From Yoonia maritima (GTDB lineage Bacteria; Pseudomonadota; Alphaproteobacteria; Rhodobacterales; Rhodobacteraceae), in assembly GCF_002933395.1 (NCBI RefSeq), contig NZ_PKFN01000007.1, positions 372,001 through 436,000 on the forward strand: a DNA stretch of 64,000 bases. The letters are read 5' to 3'. Position numbers and translations under genes: made by a program. The notes beneath the pieces were generated by a model. That model was not told the DNA's origin. It saw only the letters and a list, made by a program, of their open reading frames with translations, and made no database searches. Positions 1 to 8,231 of the stretch are shown here, in pieces (position 1 is the first letter of the stretch; each line of letters starts with the position of its first letter).

Positions 1-1
1 T

Positions 2-346
2 ATATTCCACTGTTCACAGCGGCGGTTCTGGGAACCTGAATTCGCGGATATCGATGGCGACGACGGGTTGAACTTTGCCGGTTGGGCCAAGAAAATCACC
101 GGAAAGCCGACGATCAGCGTTGGCTCTGTCGGGCTAGATGCTGATTTCTTTAGCGCGTTTTCTGGTGGCGGTTCAGCGAATGTTGGGATCGATAAACTGC
201 TGACCCGCATGGACCGTGACGAATTTGATTTAATCGCGGTTGGGCGCGTGTTGCTGAGCGACCCAGACTGGGCCGAGAAAATCCGTACAGGTGATACGGC
301 TTCTTTGGTCGGCTTTGATCCGAGCGATCTGGGTAAACTAACCTAA
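2..346 (+). CDS. NADH:flavin oxidoreductase / old yellow enzyme family, C-terminal part
   Basis: The gene runs in from the left edge; the open frame starts at base 2 and ends with TAA at 344-346. What is visible is the last part of a TIM-barrel FMN oxidoreductase: the strand 'PTISVGSVG' and the segment 'FDLIAVGRVLLSDPDW' are the phosphate-binding end typical of old yellow enzymes (VGxxG, then xxGRxxLxDPxW). Such enzymes reduce activated alkenes or related substrates with NAD(P)H in the cytoplasm. The substrate cannot be told from this fragment. It converges with the broken MFS gene. Confidence 0.85.
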   Translation: MFHCSQRRFWEPEFADIDGDDGLNFAGWAKKITGKPTISVGSVGLDADFFSAFSGGGSANVGIDKLLTRMDRDEFDLIAVGRVLLSDPDWAEKIRTGDTASLVGFDPSDLGKLT

Positions 347-358
347 GCCACAAACACA

Positions 359-391
359 TATGGGGCGCCGCAATTGATGTGGCTCCCCATA
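359..391. terminator. Hairpin between convergent genes
   Basis: TATGGGG (359-365) and CCCCATA (385-391) are perfect complements separated by 19 bases, with an extra CC/GG pair possible inside. It sits directly at the stop of the minus-strand MFS gene and 12 bases past the stop of the oxidoreductase, so it could end transcription from either side. There is no clear run of T after it, hence modest confidence. Confidence 0.4.
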
Positions 392-1573
392 CTATGAAAG
401 TCGTGTTGGGGTGCGACCCGAGACGATAAGAACAAGCAATGCCAGCGTCGCCCATACTGTTGAAAGCAAGATCACGGTGCGAAAACCTGCAAGTTGCGCA
501 ACAAGCCCCATCATAGAGCTCGCAATGAGAGCACCTATGTACAGGCTGTTCGTATACAGTGACGTGGCGCGGCCAAGGCGATCACCTGCAAAGCTTTGAA
601 TGTACAGCAAACCGACGGCGGCGAAGATGCCGTAATACAACCCCTCTAGTGATGCGCCGACAACCAGCTGTGACAGTGACTGAACGTTAGCCAATGTAAG
701 AAATGCGCAGATAGCGATGACTGCTGCGACACCAAGACAGCGCTTGACACCCAGTGTCGTAATTAACCAGGGCGTCGATAAAATTGCCAGAATTTCAATG
801 AACGTCTTTATGGAAAACGACAGGCCAGCCGCATAAACCGGGAGTCCAGCCTCGCGGATATAGAACTATGGCAATGAGCTTGTGGTTGCAGAATGCGCGA
901 GCGAAAAAAGTAGACACACGCCTGCTGCAGTCCACATCGCTTTGGCATTGCCAGACAGGTTTCCACCGTCTGTTGACGGGTCTTTGATCCGCGACTGCTT
1001 TACGAAATCGCGCGGCATGACCATCCACCATAGGGTGGCCCAAACGGCTGTCAGCACGAGCGCGCTGATCATAACATAGCTTGCACCAAACGCGCCGGCG
1101 ATCAGAAATGTGACGGCCGGGGCGATCATCCAACCAAGTGACGTTGTCGCACGCAGATAGGAATTGTAGCGCGCGATGTCCCATCCGTTTTGTTCAGCGC
1201 TTAGGTGACCAAAGCTGTACATGGTTGATACCGCAGCATTTGATAGTGCGAAACATGGCGCGCAGATGAAGATCAATACCGCATAGGTTTTGAAGACCAA
1301 CATCGCGCATAGTGCAAAACCGAATGCCAATATCGATGTCAGAATTAGTGGGGCGATGCGCCTACCGTTATCGATCCATTCACCATAAATGCGGTTTACA
1401 ACCACCGTCAAACTTAGGGTCAACATTGCATAGAGGCTGATCATCCACGGGTCTTTTCCCAGGATTTCGACGATATACACCCCCATAAATGGAATAAGCG
1501 ATGCGGTGCATAAAGTGCCGGATAACAATAGCAGAAGAATAAAAACTGCGTGCGGGGTTCTGAAGCTAATCAT
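392..1573 (-). pseudogene. MFS sugar-efflux-type transporter interrupted by one in-frame stop
   Basis: Reading from ATG at 1573, about 235 codons give six or more hydrophobic helices, then a TAG at 866-868, then the same frame continues without any shift for another 158 codons to the stop at 392. The text around the stop reads 'SSLP*FYIREAGLPVYAAG', where a leucine codon (TTG to TAG) is the simplest ancestor. The whole frame is about 393 codons, a normal length for the SetA-like sugar efflux branch of the major facilitator superfamily. Both halves keep good helix patterns, so the break is recent or a base-call error. No other transport gene lies beside it; sodB is divergent. Confidence 0.8.
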
Positions 1574-1748
1574 ATTTGCGGCTACCCCGAGATTGTAACA
1601 GTTGTGCAATGTGGTCAATCGCGTGATGAATGTGCATTCATGAACAAGGTGCTGTGAACCACCACTTCTAGCCGCTCTAGCCCTTGACGTTACGCTGCTA
1701 TGTGACATGTATCATTGCATCCTGTCCTCAACACAGAAAGTTAAGACA

Positions 1749-2348
1749 ATGGCTTTTACACTCCCTGATCTTCCATATGCTCATGACGCGCTTGCTGCGA
1801 AAGGTATGTCTGCAGAGACACTGGAATTCCACCACGACCTGCACCACAACGCCTATGTCACCAACGGCAACGCCGCAATCGCGGGCACCGAGTGGGAAGG
1901 CAAGTCTCTCGAAGAGATCATCAAGGGCACCTACAACCCAACGGCTGTGGCGCAAAACGGTATCTTCAACAACATTTCACAGCTTTGGAACCATAACCAG
2001 TTCTGGGAAATGATGAGCCCGAACGATACTGCGATCCCAACAGAGCTGGAAAAAGCACTGAACGAGAGCTTTGGCTCGGTTGACGAATTCAAAAAGCAGT
2101 TTAGCGCTGCTGGCGCTGGTCAGTTTGGTTCTGGCTGGGCTTGGTTGGTGAAAGATACTGACGGTAGCCTGAAAGTGACCAAGACCGAAAACGGCGTGAA
2201 TCCACTTTGCTTTGGTCAAACTGCGCTGCTTGGTTGTGATGTTTGGGAACACTCATACTACATCGACTTCCGTAACAAGCGTCCTGTTTACCTGACCAAC
2301 TTCCTAGATAACTTGGTCAACTGGGAAAACGTTGCAGGCCGCCTGTAA
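1749..2348 (+). CDS. sodB: Superoxide dismutase [Fe/Mn]
   Basis: 199 residues, the usual length. It converts superoxide to hydrogen peroxide and oxygen in the cytoplasm. The metal ligands are visible in their family context: His in 'LEFHHDLHH' near residue 28, His in 'LWNHNQFW' near 79, and Asp and His in 'DVWEHSYYID' near 163-167. The N-terminus 'FTLPDLPYAHDAL' is typical of the iron-type branch, though metal choice cannot be proved from sequence. ATG at 1749 was chosen over an upstream in-frame ATG because the family N-terminus begins here. A strong hairpin terminator follows. Confidence 0.96.
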   Translation: MAFTLPDLPYAHDALAAKGMSAETLEFHHDLHHNAYVTNGNAAIAGTEWEGKSLEEIIKGTYNPTAVAQNGIFNNISQLWNHNQFWEMMSPNDTAIPTELEKALNESFGSVDEFKKQFSAAGAGQFGSGWAWLVKDTDGSLKVTKTENGVNPLCFGQTALLGCDVWEHSYYIDFRNKRPVYLTNFLDNLVNWENVAGRL

Positions 2349-2373
2349 CACCATCCTTATAAGCTGATTTGAG

Positions 2374-2405
2374 GGCCCGTCGCGCATCGCGTGGCGGGCC
2401 TTTGT
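2374..2405 (+). terminator. Rho-independent terminator of sodB
   Basis: An 11-base stem (GGCCCGTCGCG pairing with CGCGTGGCGGGCC, one wobble) closes over a short loop 25 bases after the sodB stop and is followed by CTTTGTCTT. Confidence 0.8.
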
Positions 2406-2426
2406 CTTGAAAACAGCTAAGCGCGT

Positions 2427-2442
2427 ACATATATATATGTAT
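2427..2442. repeat. 16-base perfect AT-rich palindrome
   Basis: TACATATATATATGTA is its own reverse complement. It lies between the sodB terminator and the membrane-protein gene at 2622, where it could be a regulator site or simply a low-complexity stretch. Confidence 0.5.
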
Positions 2443-2452
2443 TGCTAGACCA

Positions 2453-2659
2453 TTAATAACTAAAACTATTTTCGCGCAAATTCTGCGCATCTAGCCAAGT
2501 GTCGCCGCATTCAGCAGGCAGACGCACCGTATGACAACCGGCAAGAGGATCACCGCGAATGCGTTCGCAGTGTTGGTCTTTGTCTGCTGTGTCAAAACCG
2601 ATCTTTTGAAAGGAAACCAGTTTGATTTTATTGCGTAGCTTTCCGCTTTCTTTGTCCAT
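2453..2659 (-). CDS. Possible small Cys-containing protein (doubtful)
   Basis: A 68-codon frame opposite the start of the plus-strand gene at 2622. Its middle, 'HCERIRGDPLAGCHT' followed by 'LPAECGDTW', has a protein-like composition with three cysteines, which is why it is listed. Against it: its first 13 codons overlap the start of the neighbour, there is no convincing ribosome site, and I recognise no family. It may be a remnant of a longer gene or a chance frame. Confidence 0.2.
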   Translation of the reverse strand: MDKESGKLRNKIKLVSFQKIGFDTADKDQHCERIRGDPLAGCHTVRLPAECGDTWLDAQNLRENSFSY

Positions 2660-3593
2660 CTTTTGGCGCTTCTTGCTTGTCCTGCCGTTGTGGACCGCTT
2701 TCTATCTTGTGATTACGGTTTTTTCAGTTTTTGGCAGTCTGATGCTAATCGGGAGCAATCTATTTGTAACGCTTTTGGCGATGATCGTTATTCCGTTCGC
2801 CATCACGGCGATCGTCTATATTATTTCGATGCACCCGTACCTTATTGGGATCAGGATCGGCTTGCGGGTGCTCGGGTTTAGAACGGACCCCTCGCAAAAA
2901 CGGTTGCTTATCGGTGCGACAGGCTATGGGCTGCTTGAGGCAATCGTCGCATTCATATTCACATCAATCCTGTTTGCGGGTTCATTGATTTTGCTAAGAA
3001 GCGAAGTCGGATTATTGACAGCATTGCAGGTCGATCCAACGGTTGATCCCATCGCAACCCTATCAAGGGAACTGGCCTTTGGTGCGATAACGGTCCTTTC
3101 GTTTCTAAGCGCGGTTGCCGTGATGGCGCTGCGCGCCGCAATACTTCCTGCACTCGCGAATTTCGCGGCAGGGCGTAGCCCAAATGGCGTATCTTATTCG
3201 TCTATTGATGGGTTTGGGTCAAACCTCATCACGATGATGGCTTTGCTATTGATGATCACAGGCATCTCTGCTGTGATTATTCCGTTTGCGGGCGACGCCT
3301 TTGGATACCTTGGGTTGACCAATGTGCTGACAAATGAACTGGGCGATATTGTTCTTTTCGTTTTTGACGACAAGGATGTGTCTTTCACAATGCTGCATGC
3401 CTTCATGGTGGCCGCTGCCATTCTAGTATCGATCTGGCTGTTTTGCCTGCAATGTGCTGGGGCCGCGCTTAGCTACGCAAGCCGTGCCGCGCAAAGTGCA
3501 GCGAGCCGGAATGCCGCAGTTGAGGCCCAGCACGCACGTTCTGAAGATATTGGCGCATTGCTACGGTCGCGAATGCAAAAACATCAAAAGTAA
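2622..3593 (+). CDS. Multipass membrane protein of unknown function
   Basis: 323 residues with about seven hydrophobic helices: roughly residues 12-45, 50-68, 103-125, 150-172, 200-225 and 262-285, ending in a basic, alanine-rich cytoplasmic tail. I do not recognise a named family. The start is a TTG at 2622, set by AAAGGA at 2609-2614 about seven bases upstream; no ATG lies near. The motif 'HPYLIGIRIGLRVLGF' after the second helix region is probably a cytoplasmic loop. It is followed by a hairpin and then by an unrelated dehydratase, so it looks like a single-gene unit. Confidence 0.8.
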   Translation: MILLRSFPLSLSIFWRFLLVLPLWTAFYLVITVFSVFGSLMLIGSNLFVTLLAMIVIPFAITAIVYIISMHPYLIGIRIGLRVLGFRTDPSQKRLLIGATGYGLLEAIVAFIFTSILFAGSLILLRSEVGLLTALQVDPTVDPIATLSRELAFGAITVLSFLSAVAVMALRAAILPALANFAAGRSPNGVSYSSIDGFGSNLITMMALLLMITGISAVIIPFAGDAFGYLGLTNVLTNELGDIVLFVFDDKDVSFTMLHAFMVAAAILVSIWLFCLQCAGAALSYASRAAQSAASRNAAVEAQHARSEDIGALLRSRMQKHQK

Positions 3594-3601
3594 ATACAAT
3601 G

Positions 3602-3645
3602 ATTGTCCATGGGGGGTGTTTTCATCCAACTCCCTTGTGGACAAT
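3602..3645 (+). terminator. Hairpin between the membrane protein and the dehydratase
   Basis: ATTGTCCA (3602-3609) and TGGACAAT (3638-3645) are perfect complements, and the inner bases GGGGG/CTCCC extend the stem with one wobble. GTTTTT follows directly, so it resembles an intrinsic terminator of the upstream gene; it could also be an operator for the dehydratase, whose start is 46 bases further on. Confidence 0.6.
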
Positions 3646-3690
3646 GTTTTTGCACCGTGGGACACAATCGTATTTACTCTTGAGGCTGCA

Positions 3691-4668
3691 ATGACTGGTC
3701 CGACTTTACCCGAAATTCATACGGCTGCTGACCTATTGTCTGGCGCTCTTATTCACACGCCCATCCTGCCGCTTACCTCCGGTCGTTGGAATGGTGTTTT
3801 GCCTGACTGCGCCAGCGTGACAGTTAAACTAGAGCTGTTTCAGCAAGCGGGATCGTTCAAGGCGCGCGGCGTTTATCTGGGGCTTAGCCAGTTGGACGAC
3901 GCCCAGCGCGCTGCTGGTGTCGTTGCCGCAAGTGGCGGGAATCATGCGTTGGCTGTGTCGTGGGCGGCGCAGGCTGCGGGCGTAGATGCGCTGATCTGTA
4001 TGCCGCGTGCGGTTGACCCGTCCCGTATTCAAGGCTGCGAGGCCTTGGGAGCCACTGTTCAGTTATACGATGACATGGCAGCTGCTTTTGCTGCGATGAA
4101 CGATGCGGCCGACGCGGGGCGTACTTTGATGCATCCGTTTGAGGGTGAACACATGACGCTTGGCTCTGCGGTCTGCGGTGCAGAATACCATGCCCAAGCC
4201 CCAAAGATTGACACCTACGTCGTACCCATTGGGGGCGGGGGGCTGATTAGCGGGATGTCCTGCGCGATCAAACAGCTGAACCCGAATGCCACTGTCATTG
4301 GTGTCGAACCATTCGGCGCGGATAGCATGTACCGCAGTTTTGAGGCAGGCACACCCGCGACACTGGATCGGGTTAATACGATTGCCGATAGCCTTGGTGC
4401 GCCCTATGCCATGCCGTATTCCTATAGCGTCGCGCGGGCAAACGTGGACCGCATTGTGCGTGTCGAAGATACAGAACTGCTAAATGCGATGAACCACTAT
4501 CAACGTATCCTGCGGATCACTGCGGAGCCTGCCTGCGCTGCGTCGCTTGCTGCTGTGCTGGGGCCGTTGCGTGACGAATTAGTCGGGCGGCACGTTGGGA
4601 TTATCGCTTGTGGGTCGAATATCTCGATTACGCGGTATGCTGCGTTGATGGGTGATCTTGCGCAATGA
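3691..4668 (+). CDS. Threonine/serine dehydratase-like PLP enzyme
   Basis: 325 residues, a fold-type II pyridoxal-phosphate enzyme that removes the amino group from threonine, serine or a related hydroxy-amino acid to give a 2-oxo acid. The PLP lysine is Lys57 in 'QQAGSFKARG', the substrate Ser-Gly-Gly-Asn-His loop is near residue 90, and the glycine-rich phosphate loop 'PIGGGGLISG' is near 179-188. There is no C-terminal ACT regulatory domain, so it is the short catabolic type and not the full biosynthetic IlvA. ATG at 3691 gives the family N-terminus; the frame is open upstream but crosses the hairpin. Its stop overlaps the start of rarD (ATGA), so the two are probably co-transcribed. Exact substrate is not shown by the sequence. 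Confidence 0.88.
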   Translation: MTGPTLPEIHTAADLLSGALIHTPILPLTSGRWNGVLPDCASVTVKLELFQQAGSFKARGVYLGLSQLDDAQRAAGVVAASGGNHALAVSWAAQAAGVDALICMPRAVDPSRIQGCEALGATVQLYDDMAAAFAAMNDAADAGRTLMHPFEGEHMTLGSAVCGAEYHAQAPKIDTYVVPIGGGGLISGMSCAIKQLNPNATVIGVEPFGADSMYRSFEAGTPATLDRVNTIADSLGAPYAMPYSYSVARANVDRIVRVEDTELLNAMNHYQRILRITAEPACAASLAAVLGPLRDELVGRHVGIIACGSNISITRYAALMGDLAQ

Positions 4669-5561
4669 CCGACACGGTCAAGGGCATCATCGCAATCGTC
4701 GCGACCTGCGTGATCTGGGGGCTATCTCCGATCTATTACAAAGCATTGTCACATGTGCCCCCGTTAGAGGTACTATCGCATCGCGCGCTTTGGTCGTTTT
4801 TGCTGTTCGCGGTGATCTTGATCGTGCAGCGCCGTTTTGGTCAGATGTTTAGCCTGATCCGCGAACAGCCTGTACTGATGGGGCTGGCCGCGCTGATGAT
4901 TTCCGCGAATTGGTTTCTATTCATCCTGTCATCTCAAATTGATCGGTCCACCGAGGCGAGCGTGGGGTATTACATCTATCCGTTGCTATCGGTGTTGATC
5001 GGGCGCTTTGTCTTGTCAGAGCCGCTAAGCCCCCTGAAATGGATCGCAATTGGCTTGGTTTTTACGGCAGTGACGGTGCTGACCCTTGGGCTTGGCGTTG
5101 TGCCGTTTGTGGCGCTGTCATTGGCAGTGACATTCGCGATCTATGGGCTGATCAAAAAGGGCGTGTCGGCAGGGCCAGTCCTAACGGTTGCAACCGAAGT
5201 CACGCTGGTACTGCCCTTGGCGGTTATCTGGCTGGCGGGCGTGCATTTTGCTGGGTTCGAAGGGTTTAAGCCAACCACGGGCGGCGCGTTCGGCAGTAAC
5301 TGGCGCGATAGTATCTTGCTGATCTGCGCGGGGCCGATCACGTCGATCCCGCTATTGATGTTCAGCTATGGCGCGCGCCGCGTGTCGATGGCGACAACAG
5401 GCATCGCGTTCTACATCAATCCGACGCTCCAGTTCTTGGTCGCCGTTTTGATTTTTGCAGAGCCATTCGGCACCGTGCACATGATCGCATTCCCAATGAT
5501 CTGGGCCGCGGTGATTTTGTATTCAGTGACAGCAATCCGGCAGGACAGGGCGGCGCGTTAG
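4665..5561 (+). CDS. rarD: EamA-family transporter RarD
   Basis: 298 residues with ten predicted membrane helices in two EamA halves. The N-terminal 'GIIAIVATCVIWGLSPIYYK' and the loop 'EVLSHRALWS' are hallmarks of the RarD branch, inner-membrane drug/metabolite exporters whose natural cargo is poorly known. It starts inside the stop codon of the dehydratase gene (4-base overlap), which suggests translational coupling and perhaps export of an amino-acid-derived product. It converges with, and overlaps by four bases, the Imm11-like gene. Confidence 0.9.
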   Translation: MTDTVKGIIAIVATCVIWGLSPIYYKALSHVPPLEVLSHRALWSFLLFAVILIVQRRFGQMFSLIREQPVLMGLAALMISANWFLFILSSQIDRSTEASVGYYIYPLLSVLIGRFVLSEPLSPLKWIAIGLVFTAVTVLTLGLGVVPFVALSLAVTFAIYGLIKKGVSAGPVLTVATEVTLVLPLAVIWLAGVHFAGFEGFKPTTGGAFGSNWRDSILLICAGPITSIPLLMFSYGARRVSMATTGIAFYINPTLQFLVAVLIFAEPFGTVHMIAFPMIWAAVILYSVTAIRQDRAAR

Positions 5562-6289
5562 GTTTTGCCAAGTAAACGGCTAAAGAATGATCGCGACTTG
5601 GGTTTTGTTGCATTTAGTATCGATGGTACCGGAGTGTCCGCAGTGGCCTCTTTTTTATGGCTAAACTTCAGGCCTGTTAGATTAAGCGCCATCAATCGCT
5701 CTGCGAACGCGTCCGAGAACATCCGATCAGAATGCGCCATATCCACCCAAGCGTGGCGGCCGCCAATAGCTTCGCTGGAAAATACAACTCGGTCATTTTC
5801 TCTTTGACCCAGAGGACTGGGGCGCCAATACCCGTGCCCCTGGAGTGGCGGGTAGCAATGCTCCGTACTTAACGTACGAATGCGGTGACAAGCGATAAAC
5901 CAGTAACGCAGAGCTACCTTCTCGCCTTTGACATAGATTTCCATCGGCCAGAATTGATGAACGTCGGGTTCCAACTCTTCCAGCACGTCTTTGAAGGACT
6001 GACAGACCAGAAGGTTACCACCATAATAGGTTTCCACGTCCAACAACGGAACACGTTCAATACCCCATGGTTCTCGACTAAGTTTTGTCGGAATATGATC
6101 AGGCTTCAACGGTCGTCCTACGCTTGGCGAACCATCTAAAATTCGGCGCCCATCATCCTGCGTTGCATCGACCAGCTTAATCAGATCGGTATCCCCATCC
6201 ATTTCTTTAAACGACGAGTTTCCGCGGCGCTCTTTTGCGTGAAAACTCTCATCCGGAAGCGGATGACCACCTGTGATGAAATATGCCAT
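5558..6289 (-). CDS. Imm11 / DUF1629-like protein, copy 1
   Basis: 243 residues, soluble, no signal peptide. The central part has 'LEELEPDVHQFWPMEIY', the typical core of the immunity-protein family Imm11 (DUF1629, MXAN_0049-like), and the C-terminal part has the family pattern of a His/Trp-containing stretch ('IGGRHAWVDM'), a conserved 'MFSDAFAERLM' helix and 'LTGLKF'. Members are often encoded next to polymorphic toxins, but none is seen here: the neighbours are rarD and a LOG hydrolase. A homologue sits at 28597-29307. The last 35 residues, rich in Lys/Ser/Arg, have no counterpart there. Function is inferred from family only. Confidence 0.7.
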   Translation of the reverse strand: MAYFITGGHPLPDESFHAKERRGNSSFKEMDGDTDLIKLVDATQDDGRRILDGSPSVGRPLKPDHIPTKLSREPWGIERVPLLDVETYYGGNLLVCQSFKDVLEELEPDVHQFWPMEIYVKGEKVALRYWFIACHRIRTLSTEHCYPPLQGHGYWRPSPLGQRENDRVVFSSEAIGGRHAWVDMAHSDRMFSDAFAERLMALNLTGLKFSHKKEATADTPVPSILNATKPKSRSFFSRLLGKT

Positions 6290-6308
6290 GATGGTTCCCC
6301 CAGACGAT

Positions 6309-6863
6309 CTAAAGTGCTTCTTTCAGCGTCACCTCGAGCGATGTCACGTCAGGTACGATCGACACATAAGATAGGATGTCATCGCCGGCAAAGCCTTGCT
6401 TTACGACATGTTCTAGCAACGTCCAAAGAGGGTCCCAGAACCCGTCAATGTTCAGCAGCACAATCGGTTTTGCGTGGAGTTTGAGTTGCCGCCAAGTGAG
6501 CGCCTCAAAGAATTCATCCAGTGATCCGGCCCCACCGGGTAGAACGACCACAGCGTCGGCGTTCATGAACATGACCTTTTTGCGTTCGTGCATCGTTTCG
6601 GTAATGACAAAGCTATCAAGGTCGCGTTTGCCGACTTCCCAATCCATCAAGTGAGTGGGGATGACGCCGAATGTGTTGCCGCCTGCGTCTTGGACCGCAT
6701 TTGCGACCCGGCCCATCAGCCCGACATCCCCTGCGCCGTAAACCAGCCGCCAGCCATTTTGCACCAGCATTTCGCCGGTTGCTTTGGCAGCCTCTGCGTA
6801 TGCGGGGGCAACGCCATCGCGGGACCCGCAATAGACGCAAACGGATTTAGGAAATGTGGACAT
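6309..6863 (-). CDS. LOG family protein, TIGR00730 (nucleotide phosphoribohydrolase)
   Basis: 184 residues. The family hydrolyses purine riboside 5'-monophosphates, including cytokinin nucleotides, to free base and ribose 5-phosphate, with a Rossmann-like fold in the cytoplasm. Visible marks are 'VCVYCGSRDG' at the N-terminus, 'LVYGAGDVGLMG' near residue 45, and the signature 'PGGAGSLDEFFE' near residue 110. ATG at 6863 gives the family start; an in-frame TTG two codons earlier is less likely. It lies 19 bases before the Imm11-like gene on the same strand. Confidence 0.92.
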   Translation of the reverse strand: MSTFPKSVCVYCGSRDGVAPAYAEAAKATGEMLVQNGWRLVYGAGDVGLMGRVANAVQDAGGNTFGVIPTHLMDWEVGKRDLDSFVITETMHERKKVMFMNADAVVVLPGGAGSLDEFFEALTWRQLKLHAKPIVLLNIDGFWDPLWTLLEHVVKQGFAGDDILSYVSIVPDVTSLEVTLKEAL

Positions 6864-6974
6864 GGGCAACCTTTTTGCGCAGCTAAACTTTGACGCCTGA
6901 TTGTGGCGTTGTTACGGTGACTTAAGCATGTGCGGTAGGGACGCCGATTACAATGGCTTGTTAGGGGAAAAGAC

Positions 6975-8165
6975 GTGACCGAAGAAACCAAATCAAACGC
7001 CATTCCGATTATGCTGGGCGCAGTGGCTGCCGTTGTTGTCGGGGTGGGTGTTGTTATGTTCGTGCCGCAGGCTGAAATCTCGGGGATACAGGATCAATCA
7101 AGTGCGGATACTGCAACGCCGGTCGTTTTGACGACACCAGTCGAAGATGTTGCTGCGGCTGCGTCGCCGCGCAAGTCATTTAGCCCGCAGTTTGACACAT
7201 TCCGTGTTGAAGCTGACGGTAGCATGGTGGTCGCAGGGCGCGCGGAGCCGGGGCAGGTTGTTGCGATCATGCTTGCTGGCGAAGAACTTGAAAGAGCAAC
7301 GGCTGATGCTTCTGGTAATTTCGTGGTGTTACCCTTGGCCGGAGTATCGCCGCTTCCGCGTAGTTTAACGCTGATTGCTGACCCCGACGGGAAGGCCATC
7401 CAGTCCGAGACAAGCTATATCGTATCACCAATCGCCGCACCCGAAGTCGTTGTGGCCGCGTTAGAGCCGCCCGCGCAAGATCTAGATGTAACGCAGGACG
7501 AAGCTGAAACCGCTACGCTCCCAAGCCCTCAGGCTGAAGAGCCGACTCCGACGCCAGACACGCCTGTTCTTCCAAAGCCCAGCGCCGAACCTGCCAATGT
7601 ACCGCAGGCGCCGTCGGCGCCAACAGTGTTGCAAGCGGATGCTGATGGTGTGCGTGTTGTACAAGCGGGGCCCAGCCTTGATACCCCCAATGTGGGGCTT
7701 GATGCGATCACCTATGATCCCGAAGGTGAGGTGCAGCTATCTGGTCGTGCAGTCGGTGATGGTTCTGTGCAAGTCTATCTTGATAACGAACCTGTTTCGA
7801 CGTCACCTGTGACCGAAGGTGGCGACTGGCGCATTGATCTGCAGGATGTGGAAACGGGTGTGTATACTCTTCGAGTGGATGAGGTGGATACAGCGGGTGC
7901 CGTTGTATCCCGGCTGGAGACGCCATTTAAACGCGAAGAGGCTGCGGATGTTGCCGCCGTTTTGGCAGAAGAGACGCAATCGGATGGTTTTGACGTTGCT
8001 GTTCGCACCGTTCAACCAGGTTCAACGCTTTGGGCAATTGCCGAAGAAAGTCTTGGGAATGGCGTCTATTACGTCCAAGTCTATGAGGCCAATAGTGATC
8101 TGATCCGTGATCCCGATTTGATTTACCCTGGTCAGATTTTCCGTATGCCGGAGATCAATCAATAG
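6975..8165 (+). CDS. LysM domain protein with N-terminal membrane anchor
   Basis: 396 residues. A single hydrophobic segment (about residues 9-28) anchors it in the inner membrane; an Ig-like beta region (about 60-125), a Pro/Glu/Thr-rich linker (about 165-215), a second Ig-like region (about 225-320) and a C-terminal LysM (about 345-395: 'VQPGSTLWAIAEESLG' to 'YPGQIFRMP') follow. LysM binds the glycan strands of peptidoglycan. The start is GTG at 6975 with GGGGAAA a few bases upstream. The role is probably in cell-envelope organisation, but no enzyme domain is visible. Confidence 0.88.
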   Translation: MTEETKSNAIPIMLGAVAAVVVGVGVVMFVPQAEISGIQDQSSADTATPVVLTTPVEDVAAAASPRKSFSPQFDTFRVEADGSMVVAGRAEPGQVVAIMLAGEELERATADASGNFVVLPLAGVSPLPRSLTLIADPDGKAIQSETSYIVSPIAAPEVVVAALEPPAQDLDVTQDEAETATLPSPQAEEPTPTPDTPVLPKPSAEPANVPQAPSAPTVLQADADGVRVVQAGPSLDTPNVGLDAITYDPEGEVQLSGRAVGDGSVQVYLDNEPVSTSPVTEGGDWRIDLQDVETGVYTLRVDEVDTAGAVVSRLETPFKREEAADVAAVLAEETQSDGFDVAVRTVQPGSTLWAIAEESLGNGVYYVQVYEANSDLIRDPDLIYPGQIFRMPEINQ

Positions 8166-8231
8166 CATCGCAGGACTGGTATTCGGCACAGTGGCACTCT
8201 AACTAGAGGCGCTGCTAGCCGGAGTGCCCAC

